NCBI GenBank assembly: GCA_963764205.1
Contig: CAVXRN010000002.1
Coordinates: 1,612,001 to 1,676,000 of the forward strand
Reading direction: 5' to 3'
Length of the DNA: 64,000 nt
Source: Chersky-840 sp963764205
GTDB lineage: Bacteria > Actinomycetota > Acidimicrobiia > Acidimicrobiales > UBA8190
The notes below the pieces were generated by a model. That model was not told where the DNA came from, searched no databases, and worked only from the letters and a program-made list of their open reading frames with translations. This document shows positions 7,160-16,162 of the stretch, one piece after another (the stretch's first letter is position 1; each line of letters opens with the position of its first letter). The translations under genes were made by a program, and so were the position numbers.

Positions 7160-9310
7160 ATGACCGGACCCCGTCCCGACCACGATGCCACGCCGGGCGC
7201 GTCCGCGGCCCCCGAGGCGCCTCGCCGCCCCACGGTCCTCGAGGTCCACGGAGACCGCCGGGTCGACGACTGGTACTGGCTGCGCGACCGCGACGACCCC
7301 GAGGTCCTCCCCCTCCTGCGGGCCGAGAATGCCCACACCGCCCACCAGACGGCGCATCTGGAGGGGCTCCGCCAGGCGCTGTTCGAGGAGATGAAGGCGC
7401 GCATCGTCGAGACGGACCTGAGCGTGCCCGTGGCCAAGGGCCCCTGGTGGTACTACCAACGCACCGTCGAAGGGCGCGACTACGTCATCCACTGTCGGCT
7501 CCCGTCGCAGGGCCCGGGACGTGACCCCGCCACTCCCCCTTCGGTGTCGGGGGAGGACGAGCCCGACGAACAGGTGCTGCTCGACGAGAACGTGCTGGGC
7601 GAGGCCCACGGCTATCTGGACGTGGCCAATCTGGCGGTCAGCCCCGGACACGGTCGACTCGCCTACGCCAGCGACACGACCGGGGACGAGCGATTCACGT
7701 TGCGGGTGCGCGACCTCGACACGGGTGACGACCTCGCCGACACCATCGAGGGGACTTCCTACGGCGTGGCGTGGGCCAACGACGACGCCACGCTGTTCTA
7801 CACCCGACCCGACGCGGCCAACCGGCCCTACCAGCTGTGGCGACACCGGGTGGGGGAGGATCCCGCCCGCGACGACCTCGTCATGGAGGAGGACGACGAG
7901 CGTTTCCACCTCGGCGTGGGGAGGACCAAGGACGGCCAATTCGTCGTGGTGGAGATGCAGTCCAGGATCACCACCGAGGTCCACGTCCTGCCCGCCGACC
8001 GGCCCGAGACGGCGCCCAGGGTGGTGCAACCACGCGCGCAGGGGGTCGAGTACGGCCTCGAGCACCACGAAGGCACGTTCATCCTGCTCACCAACGATCA
8101 GGCCGAGAACTTCAGGGTCGTCGCCGCCCCGGCCGACGATCCCTCGCGCGCTGCCTGGGTGGAGCTCGTCCCTCATCGCCCCGACGTGCGCCTCGAGGGC
8201 CTGGACGTGTTCGCCCGACACATCGTGAGCTACGAGCGGCGCGAGGGCATGCCGCGCATCAGGGTCATCGCGCTCCCCGTCGGCCCCCGCTTCGACGGGG
8301 AGCTCCCCCAGGGGTACCTGGTGCCGTGCCCCGAGATGCCCTCGGCGTCGTGGGGCGGGGCGAACCCGGAGTTCGCCAGCCGCACCTTGCGCTACGAGTA
8401 CTCGTCCCTGGTCACTCCCCGATCGGTGTTCGACCTGGACCTCGAGAGCGGAGAGTCGGTCCTGCGCAAGCAACAACCGGTGCTCGGCGGCTACGACCCT
8501 GCGCTGTACACGTCACAGCGTCGGTGGGCGGTGGCCCCGGACGGGACCGAGGTGCCCATGTCGATCGTGGCGCGCCGCGACGTGGTGGCCGACGGCACCG
8601 CGCCGTGCCTGCTCTACGGCTACGGCTCGTACGAGTACAGCATCGACCCGGTCTTCTCCTCGCTTCGGCTCAGTCTCCTCGACCGTGGGTTCGTGTTCGC
8701 CATCGCCCACGTGCGCGGTGGCGGGGAGCTCGGGCGCAGCTGGTACGAGCAGGGAAAGCTCCTCAACAAGCCCAATACGTTCACCGACTTCGTGGCGTGC
8801 GCGCGACAGCTCGTGACAGACCGATGGACCGCCCCGGAGCGCCTCGTGGCCAGGGGGGGATCGGCGGGCGGGCTGCTCATGGGGGCCGTGGCCAACCTGG
8901 CGCCCGAGCTGTTCCGGGCCATGGTGGCGGAAGTGCCGTTCGTCGACTGCCTCAGCACGATGCTCGACGACACCCTGCCCCTGACGGTCATCGAGTGGGA
9001 GGAGTGGGGGAACCCCGGCGCCGATCCCGAGGTCTACGCCGCCATGAAGGCGTACACGCCCTATGAGAACGTCCGTGCGACGCGCCATCCCGAGATGCTC
9101 GTCACCACGGGGCTCGAGGACCCGCGCGTGGGCTACTGGGAGCCCGCCAAATGGGTCCAGAAGCTGCGGGCGCAGGACCCCGACGGCGAGGTGTTGCTCA
9201 AAGTCGAGCTCGACTCGGGTCACGGGGGACCGTCGGGGCGCTATGAAGCTTGGAAGGACGAGGCGTTCGTCGTGGCCTTCGTGCTCGACGCCGTGGGTCT
9301 CTCGTCCTGA
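7160..9310 (+). CDS. ptrB: Oligopeptidase B (protease II), S9 family
   Basis: A 716-residue cytoplasmic serine peptidase of the prolyl-oligopeptidase family, cleaving peptides after basic residues if it follows characterised oligopeptidase B. The N-terminal part is the beta-propeller domain (VDDWYWLRDRDDPEV near residue 35). The C-terminal alpha/beta-hydrolase domain carries Ser568 in GGSAGGLLMG, Asp654 in EDPRVGYWEP and His688 in SGHGGPSGRY, the full triad. The length fits the family. It is transcribed divergently from sufB and ends 20 bp from a convergent gene. Confidence 0.93.
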   Translation: MTGPRPDHDATPGASAAPEAPRRPTVLEVHGDRRVDDWYWLRDRDDPEVLPLLRAENAHTAHQTAHLEGLRQALFEEMKARIVETDLSVPVAKGPWWYYQRTVEGRDYVIHCRLPSQGPGRDPATPPSVSGEDEPDEQVLLDENVLGEAHGYLDVANLAVSPGHGRLAYASDTTGDERFTLRVRDLDTGDDLADTIEGTSYGVAWANDDATLFYTRPDAANRPYQLWRHRVGEDPARDDLVMEEDDERFHLGVGRTKDGQFVVVEMQSRITTEVHVLPADRPETAPRVVQPRAQGVEYGLEHHEGTFILLTNDQAENFRVVAAPADDPSRAAWVELVPHRPDVRLEGLDVFARHIVSYERREGMPRIRVIALPVGPRFDGELPQGYLVPCPEMPSASWGGANPEFASRTLRYEYSSLVTPRSVFDLDLESGESVLRKQQPVLGGYDPALYTSQRRWAVAPDGTEVPMSIVARRDVVADGTAPCLLYGYGSYEYSIDPVFSSLRLSLLDRGFVFAIAHVRGGGELGRSWYEQGKLLNKPNTFTDFVACARQLVTDRWTAPERLVARGGSAGGLLMGAVANLAPELFRAMVAEVPFVDCLSTMLDDTLPLTVIEWEEWGNPGADPEVYAAMKAYTPYENVRATRHPEMLVTTGLEDPRVGYWEPAKWVQKLRAQDPDGEVLLKVELDSGHGGPSGRYEAWKDEAFVVAFVLDAVGLSS

Positions 9311-9330
9311 CCGTTCGCCCGCGACCGTGA

Positions 9331-10287
9331 CTACGCCGTGGGCGCGAACGTCAGGCTGAAGGGCGACCGATACCCGGCGGGGAGCTGTGCGGTCCGGCCG
9401 TCGACGGTCACTCGAGCATCGGTGGGCGCACCGAGCCGGACCACCACGGAGCCCGAGACCGAGAAGGAGTGCGACGTGCCCGGGGCCAAGGTGCCGGTCC
9501 ACACCACGCGTCCGGTCGACGGGACCGTCGCCAGGACCCAGCACGAAGCCGACGTGTCGACGGCCACGGTGTAGGCCGACGACGGAGCCGCATACGTGGC
9601 ACCGAACGCCGTCGGCGCGGTCGGCACGAGATCGCCCGTGGGCTGCGTCGTGGTCGAAGACCCGTGGCCGGCCGCGGTGATGGGGCGGGCCACGTGGTGC
9701 ACCGGGCGTGGCGCGCGGGGCGCTCCGCCCGCGGTCAGCGCAGCCACGATGACACCGAGCACCACGACCACCACTGCGCCCGCGACGATCCGCGTCCGCT
9801 GGACGCGGGCCCGTCCCTGTCGTCGAGCCGCCTCGGCCGCGCCCGGAAGGCGAACACCCACACGACGTGCCGGAGCGGGTGCACCGGGCCGCCGGGATTC
9901 GACCTCGGCCTCGGGCGCGAGGACCTCCTCGGAGAACACCAGGGTCTCGCGCGACGACCCGATCACCTTGGCTGACTCCCGCGTGGGCGGTGTCCCCGCG
10001 GCGCGACGCGTCGATGACGGACGCCTGGGCCGCGCCGCACCGTCGCCGTCACCGTCGGGGTGGGTGCCGTTTCGCGACGCGGGCTTCGGTGTCGGGGGCC
10101 GGCGGCCCGGTGCGGGCCACGCCGTCGGTGGACGTCGATCGGCCACGTGGCGGAGGGTCTCGAGTGTGTGCTGATGATGTTGCACCGACCCGCGCTCGTC
10201 GGCACCGCGGCGCCACGTCACCCACGCCACGATCGCCCCGACCAGGGCGATCAGACCGAGCACCACGATCGCCGCCATCGCCTCCAT
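9331..10287 (-). CDS. RodZ-like membrane protein with C-terminal DUF4115-type domain
   Basis: A 318-residue protein. It has an N-terminal hydrophobic segment (about residues 5-24, IVVLGLIALVGAIVAWVTW), a long Arg/Pro-rich linker, a second membrane segment (about 168-190, VAGAVVVVVLGVIVAALTAGG), and a C-terminal domain of beta-strand pattern (DTSASCWVLATVPSTGRVVW to GYRSPFSLTF). That last domain resembles the RodZ periplasmic DUF4115 fold. There is no N-terminal HTH as in true RodZ, so the name is by partial similarity only. A role in the cell envelope or morphogenesis is possible. Confidence 0.65.
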   Translation of the reverse strand: MEAMAAIVVLGLIALVGAIVAWVTWRRGADERGSVQHHQHTLETLRHVADRRPPTAWPAPGRRPPTPKPASRNGTHPDGDGDGAARPRRPSSTRRAAGTPPTRESAKVIGSSRETLVFSEEVLAPEAEVESRRPGAPAPARRVGVRLPGAAEAARRQGRARVQRTRIVAGAVVVVVLGVIVAALTAGGAPRAPRPVHHVARPITAAGHGSSTTTQPTGDLVPTAPTAFGATYAAPSSAYTVAVDTSASCWVLATVPSTGRVVWTGTLAPGTSHSFSVSGSVVVRLGAPTDARVTVDGRTAQLPAGYRSPFSLTFAPTA

Positions 10288-10420
10288 TCAACCGAACGTC
10301 GAGGCACTTGGGTACCCGGGGCCCTCCGGGCACGTCAGGGACACCACCGGGCCGGCGAAACCCGCCCGGCGACCTGCCTCGGCCGGGCGCGGCCCCGGCG
10401 CCGACGAGGTCGGTCCTGTG

Positions 10421-11671
10421 TCAGAACTGGGGCAGGGCGGGGAAGCTGTAGTCGGGGGGCGCGGTCCGCGGCGGGGCACGTCGGGCGAGCGCGGCGGACA
10501 GCGCCGGGGCCAACCCTTGCGCCTTCGCCTTCTCCTTCTCCTCCGCTCGCTCGTGGAACTCCGGCATGACGGCGCGGGCGAAGAGCTCGAGCGATTCGCA
10601 GATGTGGTCGTGGCGGTTCCGACCCGCCTGACTGACGAAGATCAACTGATCCACCCCGGCGGCTTCGTACTGCGCCACCAGCGCCCGGATCTGCGCCGGG
10701 GTCCCCACCGCACCGCGCAACGACCCGAGGCCGTGTTCCATGAGCTGCGCACCCAGTTGCTGTCCGGTCTGTGCCGCCACGGCCCGGCTGAACCCGAACC
10801 GATCGCGGTTCTCGAGGAACTCCTGCCACACGTCGGTGACACCGGGCTTGTGCATGCCGAACACGTAGTAGTGCGCCAGTGAGTAGCCGAAGAAGTGACT
10901 GCCGTCGAGACCGCGGTCGATGGCGGTGGCCTCGTCCTCGTGGCACATGAGCGGCAGGACACATGCCAGGTTGGGGTTCACGGCGAACCCTGCCGCGACG
11001 CATTCGTCAGAGGCGATCGTGGCGTAGTAGTCGTCGACCCACGCTTTTGCTTCGGCTGCTTCGACGAATGAGAACGTCAACGCGCCGATCCCCATGGTGG
11101 CGGCGAGATGGATCGTGTCGCGACGGCTGCAGGCCACCCACAACGGCGGGTGGGGGCGCTGCAGCGGCTTGGGCACCAGGTTCCTCGGTGGCATCTGGAC
11201 GAAGGAGCCGTCGTAGCCCGCAAAGGGCTCCTCGACCATGAGTCGGGTCACCACGTCGATCCCTTCGCGCCACTGAGCGCGCTTGGTGGTCCGCTCGACG
11301 CCGTACCCCCCGAGCTCCGCCTCCGAGCTCGACTCACCCGTGCCGAACTCGACCCGGCCATCGGACACGAGGTCGAGGGTGGCGATGCGTTCCGCCACCC
11401 GGGCGGGGTGGTTGAACCCCATCGGCAGCTGCACGATGCCGTGCCCGAGCCGGATGCGGCGGGTGCGTTGGCTGGCGGCCGCCAGGAAGACCTCGGGCGC
11501 GGACGAGTGCGAGTACTCCTCGAGGAAGTGGTGTTCGACCTCCCACACGTAGTCGAAGCCCAACTGGTCGGCCAGCTCGATCTGCTCGAGCGCCTCTTTG
11601 AGCAGCCGGTGTTCGTCGTCGGCTCCCCACGGACGAGGGAGCTGGAACTCGTAGAAGATGCCGAAACGCAT
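10421..11671 (-). CDS. LLM-class flavin-dependent oxidoreductase
   Basis: A 416-residue luciferase-like monooxygenase (bacterial luciferase TIM-barrel). Typical segments are MRFGIFYEFQLPRPWG, YVWEVEHHFLEEYSHSSAPE, LGHGIVQLPMGFNHPARVAE and DGRVEFGTGESSSEAELGG. The C-terminal tail is Lys/Glu-rich then Pro-rich and longer than usual. The electron donor would be FMNH2 or F420H2; the substrate is unknown. It is followed on the same strand, 133 bp on, by the RodZ-like gene. A flavin reductase gene is nearby (12.8 kb) but in a different unit. Confidence 0.88.
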   Translation of the reverse strand: MRFGIFYEFQLPRPWGADDEHRLLKEALEQIELADQLGFDYVWEVEHHFLEEYSHSSAPEVFLAAASQRTRRIRLGHGIVQLPMGFNHPARVAERIATLDLVSDGRVEFGTGESSSEAELGGYGVERTTKRAQWREGIDVVTRLMVEEPFAGYDGSFVQMPPRNLVPKPLQRPHPPLWVACSRRDTIHLAATMGIGALTFSFVEAAEAKAWVDDYYATIASDECVAAGFAVNPNLACVLPLMCHEDEATAIDRGLDGSHFFGYSLAHYYVFGMHKPGVTDVWQEFLENRDRFGFSRAVAAQTGQQLGAQLMEHGLGSLRGAVGTPAQIRALVAQYEAAGVDQLIFVSQAGRNRHDHICESLELFARAVMPEFHERAEEKEKAKAQGLAPALSAALARRAPPRTAPPDYSFPALPQF

Positions 11672-11680
11672 CGAGCCCGC

Positions 11681-12106
11681 CTAGCGACGGTGGTCGTGCT
11701 CGTGATCGTGCTCGAGCATGGCGTCGACCAGCCGTTCGACCACGGTGCGATCGCGATCGGAGAGGCGACGCAGTTTCACTCCCAGGAGCGACCCGTCTTC
11801 ATCGGGGCGCGCCGCGCTCGAATTGGCGTCCACCGACGGCCGCGGTCGGGCGGGACGGCCGATCCGGGCCAGCACGTCCTCGACGGGGAGCTCCAGTGCG
11901 CCGGCGACACGCTCCAGGACATCCGCGCTCGGGTTGGGGAGAAGACGAATGGCGCCGATCGCCTCCTTGCGGCCCGTCTCGAGATCCCGCCACAGGCTCT
12001 CCGAGACCTTGGCCCGTCGGGCCGCATCTCGCCGCCGCAGGCCGCGCTGCTCGCGCTGCTCGGCGAGCCAGCGCCCGAACTCGACCCACTGCTGCGATTC
12101 GTCCAC
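11681..12106 (-). CDS. XRE-family transcriptional regulator
   Basis: A 141-residue protein with an N-terminal helix-turn-helix (about residues 10-65; GLRRRDAARRAKVSESLWRD, then LPNPSADVLERVAGALELP). The C-terminal half is charged and ends in a His/Asp cluster (EHDHEHDHRR) that might bind metal. The GTG start is chosen because it directly precedes the conserved domain, and a CACGCT -10-like hexamer lies 6 bp upstream. The target genes are unknown. Confidence 0.75.
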   Translation of the reverse strand: MDESQQWVEFGRWLAEQREQRGLRRRDAARRAKVSESLWRDLETGRKEAIGAIRLLPNPSADVLERVAGALELPVEDVLARIGRPARPRPSVDANSSAARPDEDGSLLGVKLRRLSDRDRTVVERLVDAMLEHDHEHDHRR

Positions 12107-12176
12107 GTCGCCAGCGTGCCGGTTCCCGGCCCTCGAGTCCAGCCGGTCTGCGACCCCGCGCGTGCCGCGTCGTCGC

Positions 12177-12728
12177 TCAGGTGCGGAGGCCGAAACGGGG
12201 CCGCAGCGCGGGATCGATGTCGGCCCGGCGCGGATTGGACTGGTCACGCGGCGAGAGCACGGGCGAGTCGATCCCCCATGCGGCGCCGATCTCGGGATCG
12301 TCCCAGGCCACGCCGAGCTCGTCATTGGGGTTGTAGTAACTGTCGACCAGGTACCACAGGAGCATGTCGGTGAGCGACGCGAACCCGTGCGCCACTCCCG
12401 GCGGGATGAACACCCCGTTGTCACGGTCTCCCTCGAGGTCGAGTGCGAGCGTGGCTCCGACCGTCGGGGACCCGAGACGCAGGTCGTGCAGCACGACCCG
12501 GGCCGTCCCCCGCAACATGTACCAGTAGTCCGCCTGGTGGAGGTGGTAGTGCAGCCCGACGACGGCGCCGGCTTGCTTCTCGGACCGGTTCCCCTGGACC
12601 ATCTCGCGTCCGAGCGGGAACCACGACCGGCGGTACGTCTCGACGAAGCGACCGCGCTCGTCGCCGTGCGCGTCGGGCTCGACGACGATCACGTCGGCGA
12701 TGACGTCCGAAGGGGTGATCCGGGGCAT
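12177..12728 (-). CDS. dTDP-4-dehydrorhamnose 3,5-epimerase-like cupin
   Basis: A 183-residue RmlC-type cupin (DERGRFVETYRRSWFPLG, GLHYHLHQADYWYMLRGTA, IPPGVAHGFASLTD). Such enzymes epimerise C3/C5 of dTDP-4-keto-6-deoxyglucose on the way to dTDP-rhamnose. The usual RGLH motif is VGLH here, so the substrate may differ. It stands alone; the rest of a rhamnose pathway is not beside it, although surface-glycan genes begin at 29 kb. TAGCCT sits 6 bp upstream of the ATG. Confidence 0.8.
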   Translation of the reverse strand: MPRITPSDVIADVIVVEPDAHGDERGRFVETYRRSWFPLGREMVQGNRSEKQAGAVVGLHYHLHQADYWYMLRGTARVVLHDLRLGSPTVGATLALDLEGDRDNGVFIPPGVAHGFASLTDMLLWYLVDSYYNPNDELGVAWDDPEIGAAWGIDSPVLSPRDQSNPRRADIDPALRPRFGLRT

Positions 12729-12734
12729 CCGGCG

Positions 12735-12740
12735 AGGCTA
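12735..12740 (-). promoter_or_regulatory. -10 hexamer, leaderless promoter of the RmlC-like gene
   Basis: TAGCCT on the minus strand, 6 bp before the ATG at 12728. No Shine-Dalgarno is present. Confidence 0.5.
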
Positions 12741-12808
12741 ATCGGGTGGACCGGCACCGCGCCCGACGACGGGGCGTCGTGCGGGAGCCGGCGTGACCCG
12801 GAGATGCC

Positions 12809-13348
12809 TCACGACTCGAAACGCCCGAACCCGCCCCGGTAGTAGACGAGGGGCCGGCCCCGGTTCACACCCATCTCGAGCACTCTGCCCACGACCAGCT
12901 CGTGGTCGCCGGCGTCGTGGGCGAGCTCGAACGCACATTCCACCCAGGCCAGGGCTCCGTCGAGGACGGGAGCGCCATTGGCGGCCGGTCGCCACCCCAC
13001 ACCGGTGAACTTGTCGCCGCCCGAGACCGCGAAGTCGCGGCTCAGTGCCTCTTGGTGCTCGGCCAGGATGTTCACGCAGAACGACCCGGCCGCGGCGATA
13101 CGCGGCCAACTCGTCGAGCTCTTCCCCGGCGCCAGCGCCACCAGGGGTGGGGCGAGCGAGAGCGACGTGAAGGCCTGACAGGTGAAGCCGACCGGCTCGG
13201 CCCCCTCCATGGCGGTGACGATGGTGACGCCGGTGGCGAAGTGCCCCAGGACCTCGCGGAAGCGGGCGGTGTCGAACGGTGTGGGCGCCGCGCCCCCGTC
13301 GTCCTCGAGCTCCGCAGCCTCGGCCCCACCGCTTGTCACGTCACCCAT
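12809..13348 (-). CDS. Flavin reductase family protein
   Basis: A 179-residue protein of the HpaC/RutF flavin reductase-like split-barrel family (FREVLGHFATGVTIVTA, GFTCQAFTSLSLAPPLV, FCVNILAEHQEALSRDFA, GDHELVVGRV). It probably supplies reduced FMN/FAD to a partner monooxygenase. The window holds two LLM-class oxidoreductases but neither is adjacent, so the partner is unclear. The N-terminus carries about 25 extra acidic/Ala residues. The start is preceded by GGTGAGGGGA. Confidence 0.88.
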   Translation of the reverse strand: MGDVTSGGAEAAELEDDGGAAPTPFDTARFREVLGHFATGVTIVTAMEGAEPVGFTCQAFTSLSLAPPLVALAPGKSSTSWPRIAAAGSFCVNILAEHQEALSRDFAVSGGDKFTGVGWRPAANGAPVLDGALAWVECAFELAHDAGDHELVVGRVLEMGVNRGRPLVYYRGGFGRFES

Positions 13349-13409
13349 CCCGTCCCCTCACCGTCGTGTCCCCTCGTCGCCCTGGACACAGGCGCACGAT
13401 CGGAGTGCG

Positions 13410-14261
13410 TCAGGGTCGGCCGAGGTCGATCACCAATCCTTCCCTGGCGGCGATCACCCCGTCGAGACGACGGGCATCGACCTCGGCCTGCGCCTCGGCC
13501 AGCATCCGGTCGAGGTCCTCGTCGGTGTGCCTCGGATCGTGATGGAACAGGGCCAGTTGTCGGGCACCTGCCTCGGCCGCGACGTGGACCGCGTAGGCGA
13601 CGGTCGAATGTCCCCAGGTGGCCTTGGCGCGGTACTCCTCCTCGGTGTACTGGGCGTCGTGGATGACCAGGTCGGCCCGGTCACAGAGCTCGAGCACCGC
13701 CGCGTCGACCTCGCTCCGATCGTCGGGGGCCTGGTGGTCGCTCACGAAGGCCACCGCACAATCGCCGGCCTCGATGCGGAACCCGAGTGTCGTCCCCACG
13801 TGCGGGACCTGCCGGACGAGCACCTTCGCCGACCCGACCGGGAGGACGTCGTCGCTCACTTCGTAGAACTCGATCTTGCCTTGGAGCTCTTTCACCTGCA
13901 CCGGGAAGAACGGGGGTTTGACGACTTGGTCGATGACGTCGTGGAGGGATCCACCGTCCTGGGGCGGGCCGAACACGTCCATCCGGCCACCCTCGCGCAG
14001 CAGGGGCGTGCAGAACGGCAGGCCGATGATGTGATCCCAGTGCAAGTGGCTGAGGAAGGCCGTCACCTCGACCGGGTGGCCGGGACCGTAGCGCGCCTCG
14101 AGGGCATGGCCGAGCGGGCGCAGACCCGTCCCCAGGTCGAGGATGATCGGCGGCTCGTCGCCGACCTCCACGGCCACACAGGCGGTGTTGCCGCCGTAGC
14201 GCACGTACTGCGGACCGGCGCACGGACACGAACCCCTCACGCCGAAGAATGTGACTCGCAG
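13410..14261 (-). CDS. MBL-fold metallo-hydrolase
   Basis: A 283-residue metallo-beta-lactamase-fold protein with the zinc motif SHLHWDHIIGLPF, later ligands in VSDHQ and HDAQYTEEEY, and FHHDPRHTDED at the C-terminal side. It belongs to the phosphodiesterase-like group, whose proteins open with VTFFGVRGSCPC. That N-terminus is complete only if translation begins at CTG 14261 (LRVTFFGVRGSCPC). A GGGGGAGGGGG run lies about 8 nt upstream, and an in-frame stop just beyond it rules out a longer form. GTG 14240 is the alternative but cuts off the first conserved strand. The substrate is unknown. Confidence 0.85.
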   Translation of the reverse strand: MRVTFFGVRGSCPCAGPQYVRYGGNTACVAVEVGDEPPIILDLGTGLRPLGHALEARYGPGHPVEVTAFLSHLHWDHIIGLPFCTPLLREGGRMDVFGPPQDGGSLHDVIDQVVKPPFFPVQVKELQGKIEFYEVSDDVLPVGSAKVLVRQVPHVGTTLGFRIEAGDCAVAFVSDHQAPDDRSEVDAAVLELCDRADLVIHDAQYTEEEYRAKATWGHSTVAYAVHVAAEAGARQLALFHHDPRHTDEDLDRMLAEAQAEVDARRLDGVIAAREGLVIDLGRP

Positions 14262-14367
14262 CGGACGACCCCCTCCCCCTCAGACTCCCTCCGACAGCAC
14301 CTGTGGATCTCGCCGCCGATGACGTTCGGACGGCTGGGAACCGAGGAGACCCTGTCGCAGGCGACAC

Positions 14368-14373
14368 TACCCT
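14368..14373 (+). promoter_or_regulatory. -10 hexamer, leaderless promoter of the alpha/beta hydrolase
   Basis: TACCCT, 6 bp before the ATG at 14380, with no Shine-Dalgarno. Confidence 0.5.
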
Positions 14374-14379
14374 GCGTCC

Positions 14380-15249
14380 ATGCAGCAGCGGGTAGTCACA
14401 GTCAACGGCATCGAGTTCTCCTACCTTGAGGAGGGGCCGCCCGAGGGGCCCCTGGCACTGTGCCTCCACGGATTCCCCGACAGCGCCCATACCTGGCGCC
14501 ATCTCGTGCCGACATTGGCCGACGCCGGGTACCACGCCGTGGCCCCGTGGATGCGGGGCTACGCCCCGACGGCGATTCCCGGCGACGGGGTCTACCAGGT
14601 GGGTGCGCTCTCGACCGACGCCGGCGCACTGCACGAGGCGCTCGGCGGTGACGGGCGGGCGGTCCTGGTGGGCCACGACTGGGGCGCCTACGCCAGCTAC
14701 GGGGCGGCGTCGCTGTACCCGGACCGCTGGCGTCGCGTCGTGACGATGGCCGTCCCGCCCTTCGCCGCCTCGGCGTCGTCGTTCCTCACGTATGCGCAGA
14801 TGAAGCGCAGCTTCTACATCTTCCTCTTCCAGACCCCCATCGCCGAGATGGCGGTCAGCGCCGACGGCCACGAATTCCTGGACCGGCTGTGGGCGGACTG
14901 GTCACCGGGATACGAGGCCGCCGAGGACGTGGCCCACGTCAAGGCGTCACTGGCGGACCCCGCCCACCTCTCGGCTGCGATCGGGTACTACCGGGCCCTG
15001 TTCGACCCGACGCATCGCGATCCTGCGTACGACGACGCCCAGACGGCCTCTGCGTCCGCCCCACCGCAACCCACGCTCTACCTCCACGGCATCGACGACG
15101 GCGCCCTGGGCATCGACGCCATCGGTGACGTCCGCTCGGTGTTGTCCGAGGGCTCGGACGTGATGATCGTCGAGCACGCCGGCCATTTCCTCCACCTCGA
15201 GCACCCCGACCTCGTCGGGGCGCGCATCATGGCGTTCCTCGAAGCCTGA
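14380..15249 (+). CDS. Alpha/beta hydrolase, epoxide-hydrolase-like
   Basis: A 289-residue alpha/beta-hydrolase. It has HGFPDSAHTWRH (oxyanion-hole region, about residue 31), the nucleophile elbow VGHDWGAYASYGA (Asp nucleophile, as in epoxide hydrolases and haloalkane dehalogenases), and the catalytic His in EHAGHFLHLEHPD. The Asp nucleophile and HGFP motif favour an epoxide hydrolase type, but the substrate is unknown. It is a single gene, convergent with mutY and ending 31 bp from the mutY stop codon. Confidence 0.85.
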   Translation: MQQRVVTVNGIEFSYLEEGPPEGPLALCLHGFPDSAHTWRHLVPTLADAGYHAVAPWMRGYAPTAIPGDGVYQVGALSTDAGALHEALGGDGRAVLVGHDWGAYASYGAASLYPDRWRRVVTMAVPPFAASASSFLTYAQMKRSFYIFLFQTPIAEMAVSADGHEFLDRLWADWSPGYEAAEDVAHVKASLADPAHLSAAIGYYRALFDPTHRDPAYDDAQTASASAPPQPTLYLHGIDDGALGIDAIGDVRSVLSEGSDVMIVEHAGHFLHLEHPDLVGARIMAFLEA

Positions 15250-15255
15250 GCGGGA

Positions 15256-15283
15256 CCCGTCGGGATCAAGCCCGTCGGGATCA
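15256..15283. repeat. Tandem 13-bp repeat including the mutY stop
   Basis: CCCGTCGGGATCA occurs at 15256-15268 and again at 15271-15283 (period 15 bp). The second copy contains the mutY stop codon (read on the minus strand). Each copy holds the small palindrome CCCG-T-CGGG. It fills the short convergent gap between mutY and the alpha/beta hydrolase and may act as a bidirectional terminator. Confidence 0.6.
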
Positions 15284-16162
15284 GGGCAGGACGAGCACGT
15301 TCCCGGCGGCCCGGCGGACCAGGCCCTCCGCCACGAGACCGTCGGCGACGCGTCGGGCGCGCTCGGGGTCGTCGGGCCAACCGCACACGGTGCGCAACCG
15401 TCGGGGGGAGACCGGGCCGGCTCGGAGTGCCTCGACGAGGCGTCCTCTGCCTTGGCGGTCCGATCCCTCGAACCTGGTCTGGCGCGCGCCGAGCGGCGCG
15501 GGGTCGGGCGCGTCCTTCGAACCGCGAGCCCAGACGCAACAGCGCACCAGGGGGCAGCGGCCGCAGGCCGGGGCCCGCGCCGTGCAGCTGGTCGCGCCGA
15601 TCTCGATCATCGCTTGGTTCCATTCCCACGCCCTGCCCCGGGGCACCAGCCTGTCGGCCAACTGCTGGGCCGCACGAGGAGCCAGCGGCACCCCGGCCAC
15701 CGCTCGGGCCAGCACCCGCGCCACGTTGACGTCCACGACGGCCTCGTGACGCTCGAACGCGAAGACACGCACCGCCCTGGCCGTGTACGCCCCGACCCCG
15801 GGCAGTGCCAACAGGTCTCCGAGGTCCGAGGGAACCGATCCCCCGTGTCGGTCCACGATGACCCTGGCCGCGTCGTGCAGCGCACGGGCTCGACGGTTGT
15901 ACCCCAGCCCGGCCCATGCCTCGAGCACCGAGCCGAGTCGGGCACGGCCGCAGGCCGAGGCCGTGGGGAACCGAGCGAGGAAGGCGGCGTAGGGGGCCAC
16001 CACCCGCGGGGCCTGGGTCTGCTGGAGCATCACCTCGCTCACGAGCACGGCCCACGGATCCCGAGTGTCACGCCACGGGAACCGGCGCAGGCCCGACCGG
16101 CTGACGCCGAGGACGGCGCGCCGGATGCGCCGCAGCGCCGGGCCCTGGGGCGCTGCGGTCAA
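15281..16162 (-). CDS. mutY: A/G-specific adenine glycosylase MutY
   Basis: A 293-residue DNA glycosylase that removes adenine mispaired with 8-oxoguanine or G. Visible are the N-terminal FPWRDTRDPWAVLVSEVML with catalytic Glu, the helix-hairpin-helix LPGVGAYTARAV followed by the catalytic Asp in VVDVNVARVL, and the [4Fe-4S] motif C-X6-C-X2-C-X5-C in SCTARAPACGRCPLVRCC. The C-terminal NUDIX-like 8-oxoG recognition domain of long MutY proteins is absent and replaced by a short winged-helix-like tail. The TTG start overlaps the stop of the upstream MaoC gene (TTGA). Confidence 0.93.
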   Translation of the reverse strand: MTAAPQGPALRRIRRAVLGVSRSGLRRFPWRDTRDPWAVLVSEVMLQQTQAPRVVAPYAAFLARFPTASACGRARLGSVLEAWAGLGYNRRARALHDAARVIVDRHGGSVPSDLGDLLALPGVGAYTARAVRVFAFERHEAVVDVNVARVLARAVAGVPLAPRAAQQLADRLVPRGRAWEWNQAMIEIGATSCTARAPACGRCPLVRCCVWARGSKDAPDPAPLGARQTRFEGSDRQGRGRLVEALRAGPVSPRRLRTVCGWPDDPERARRVADGLVAEGLVRRAAGNVLVLP

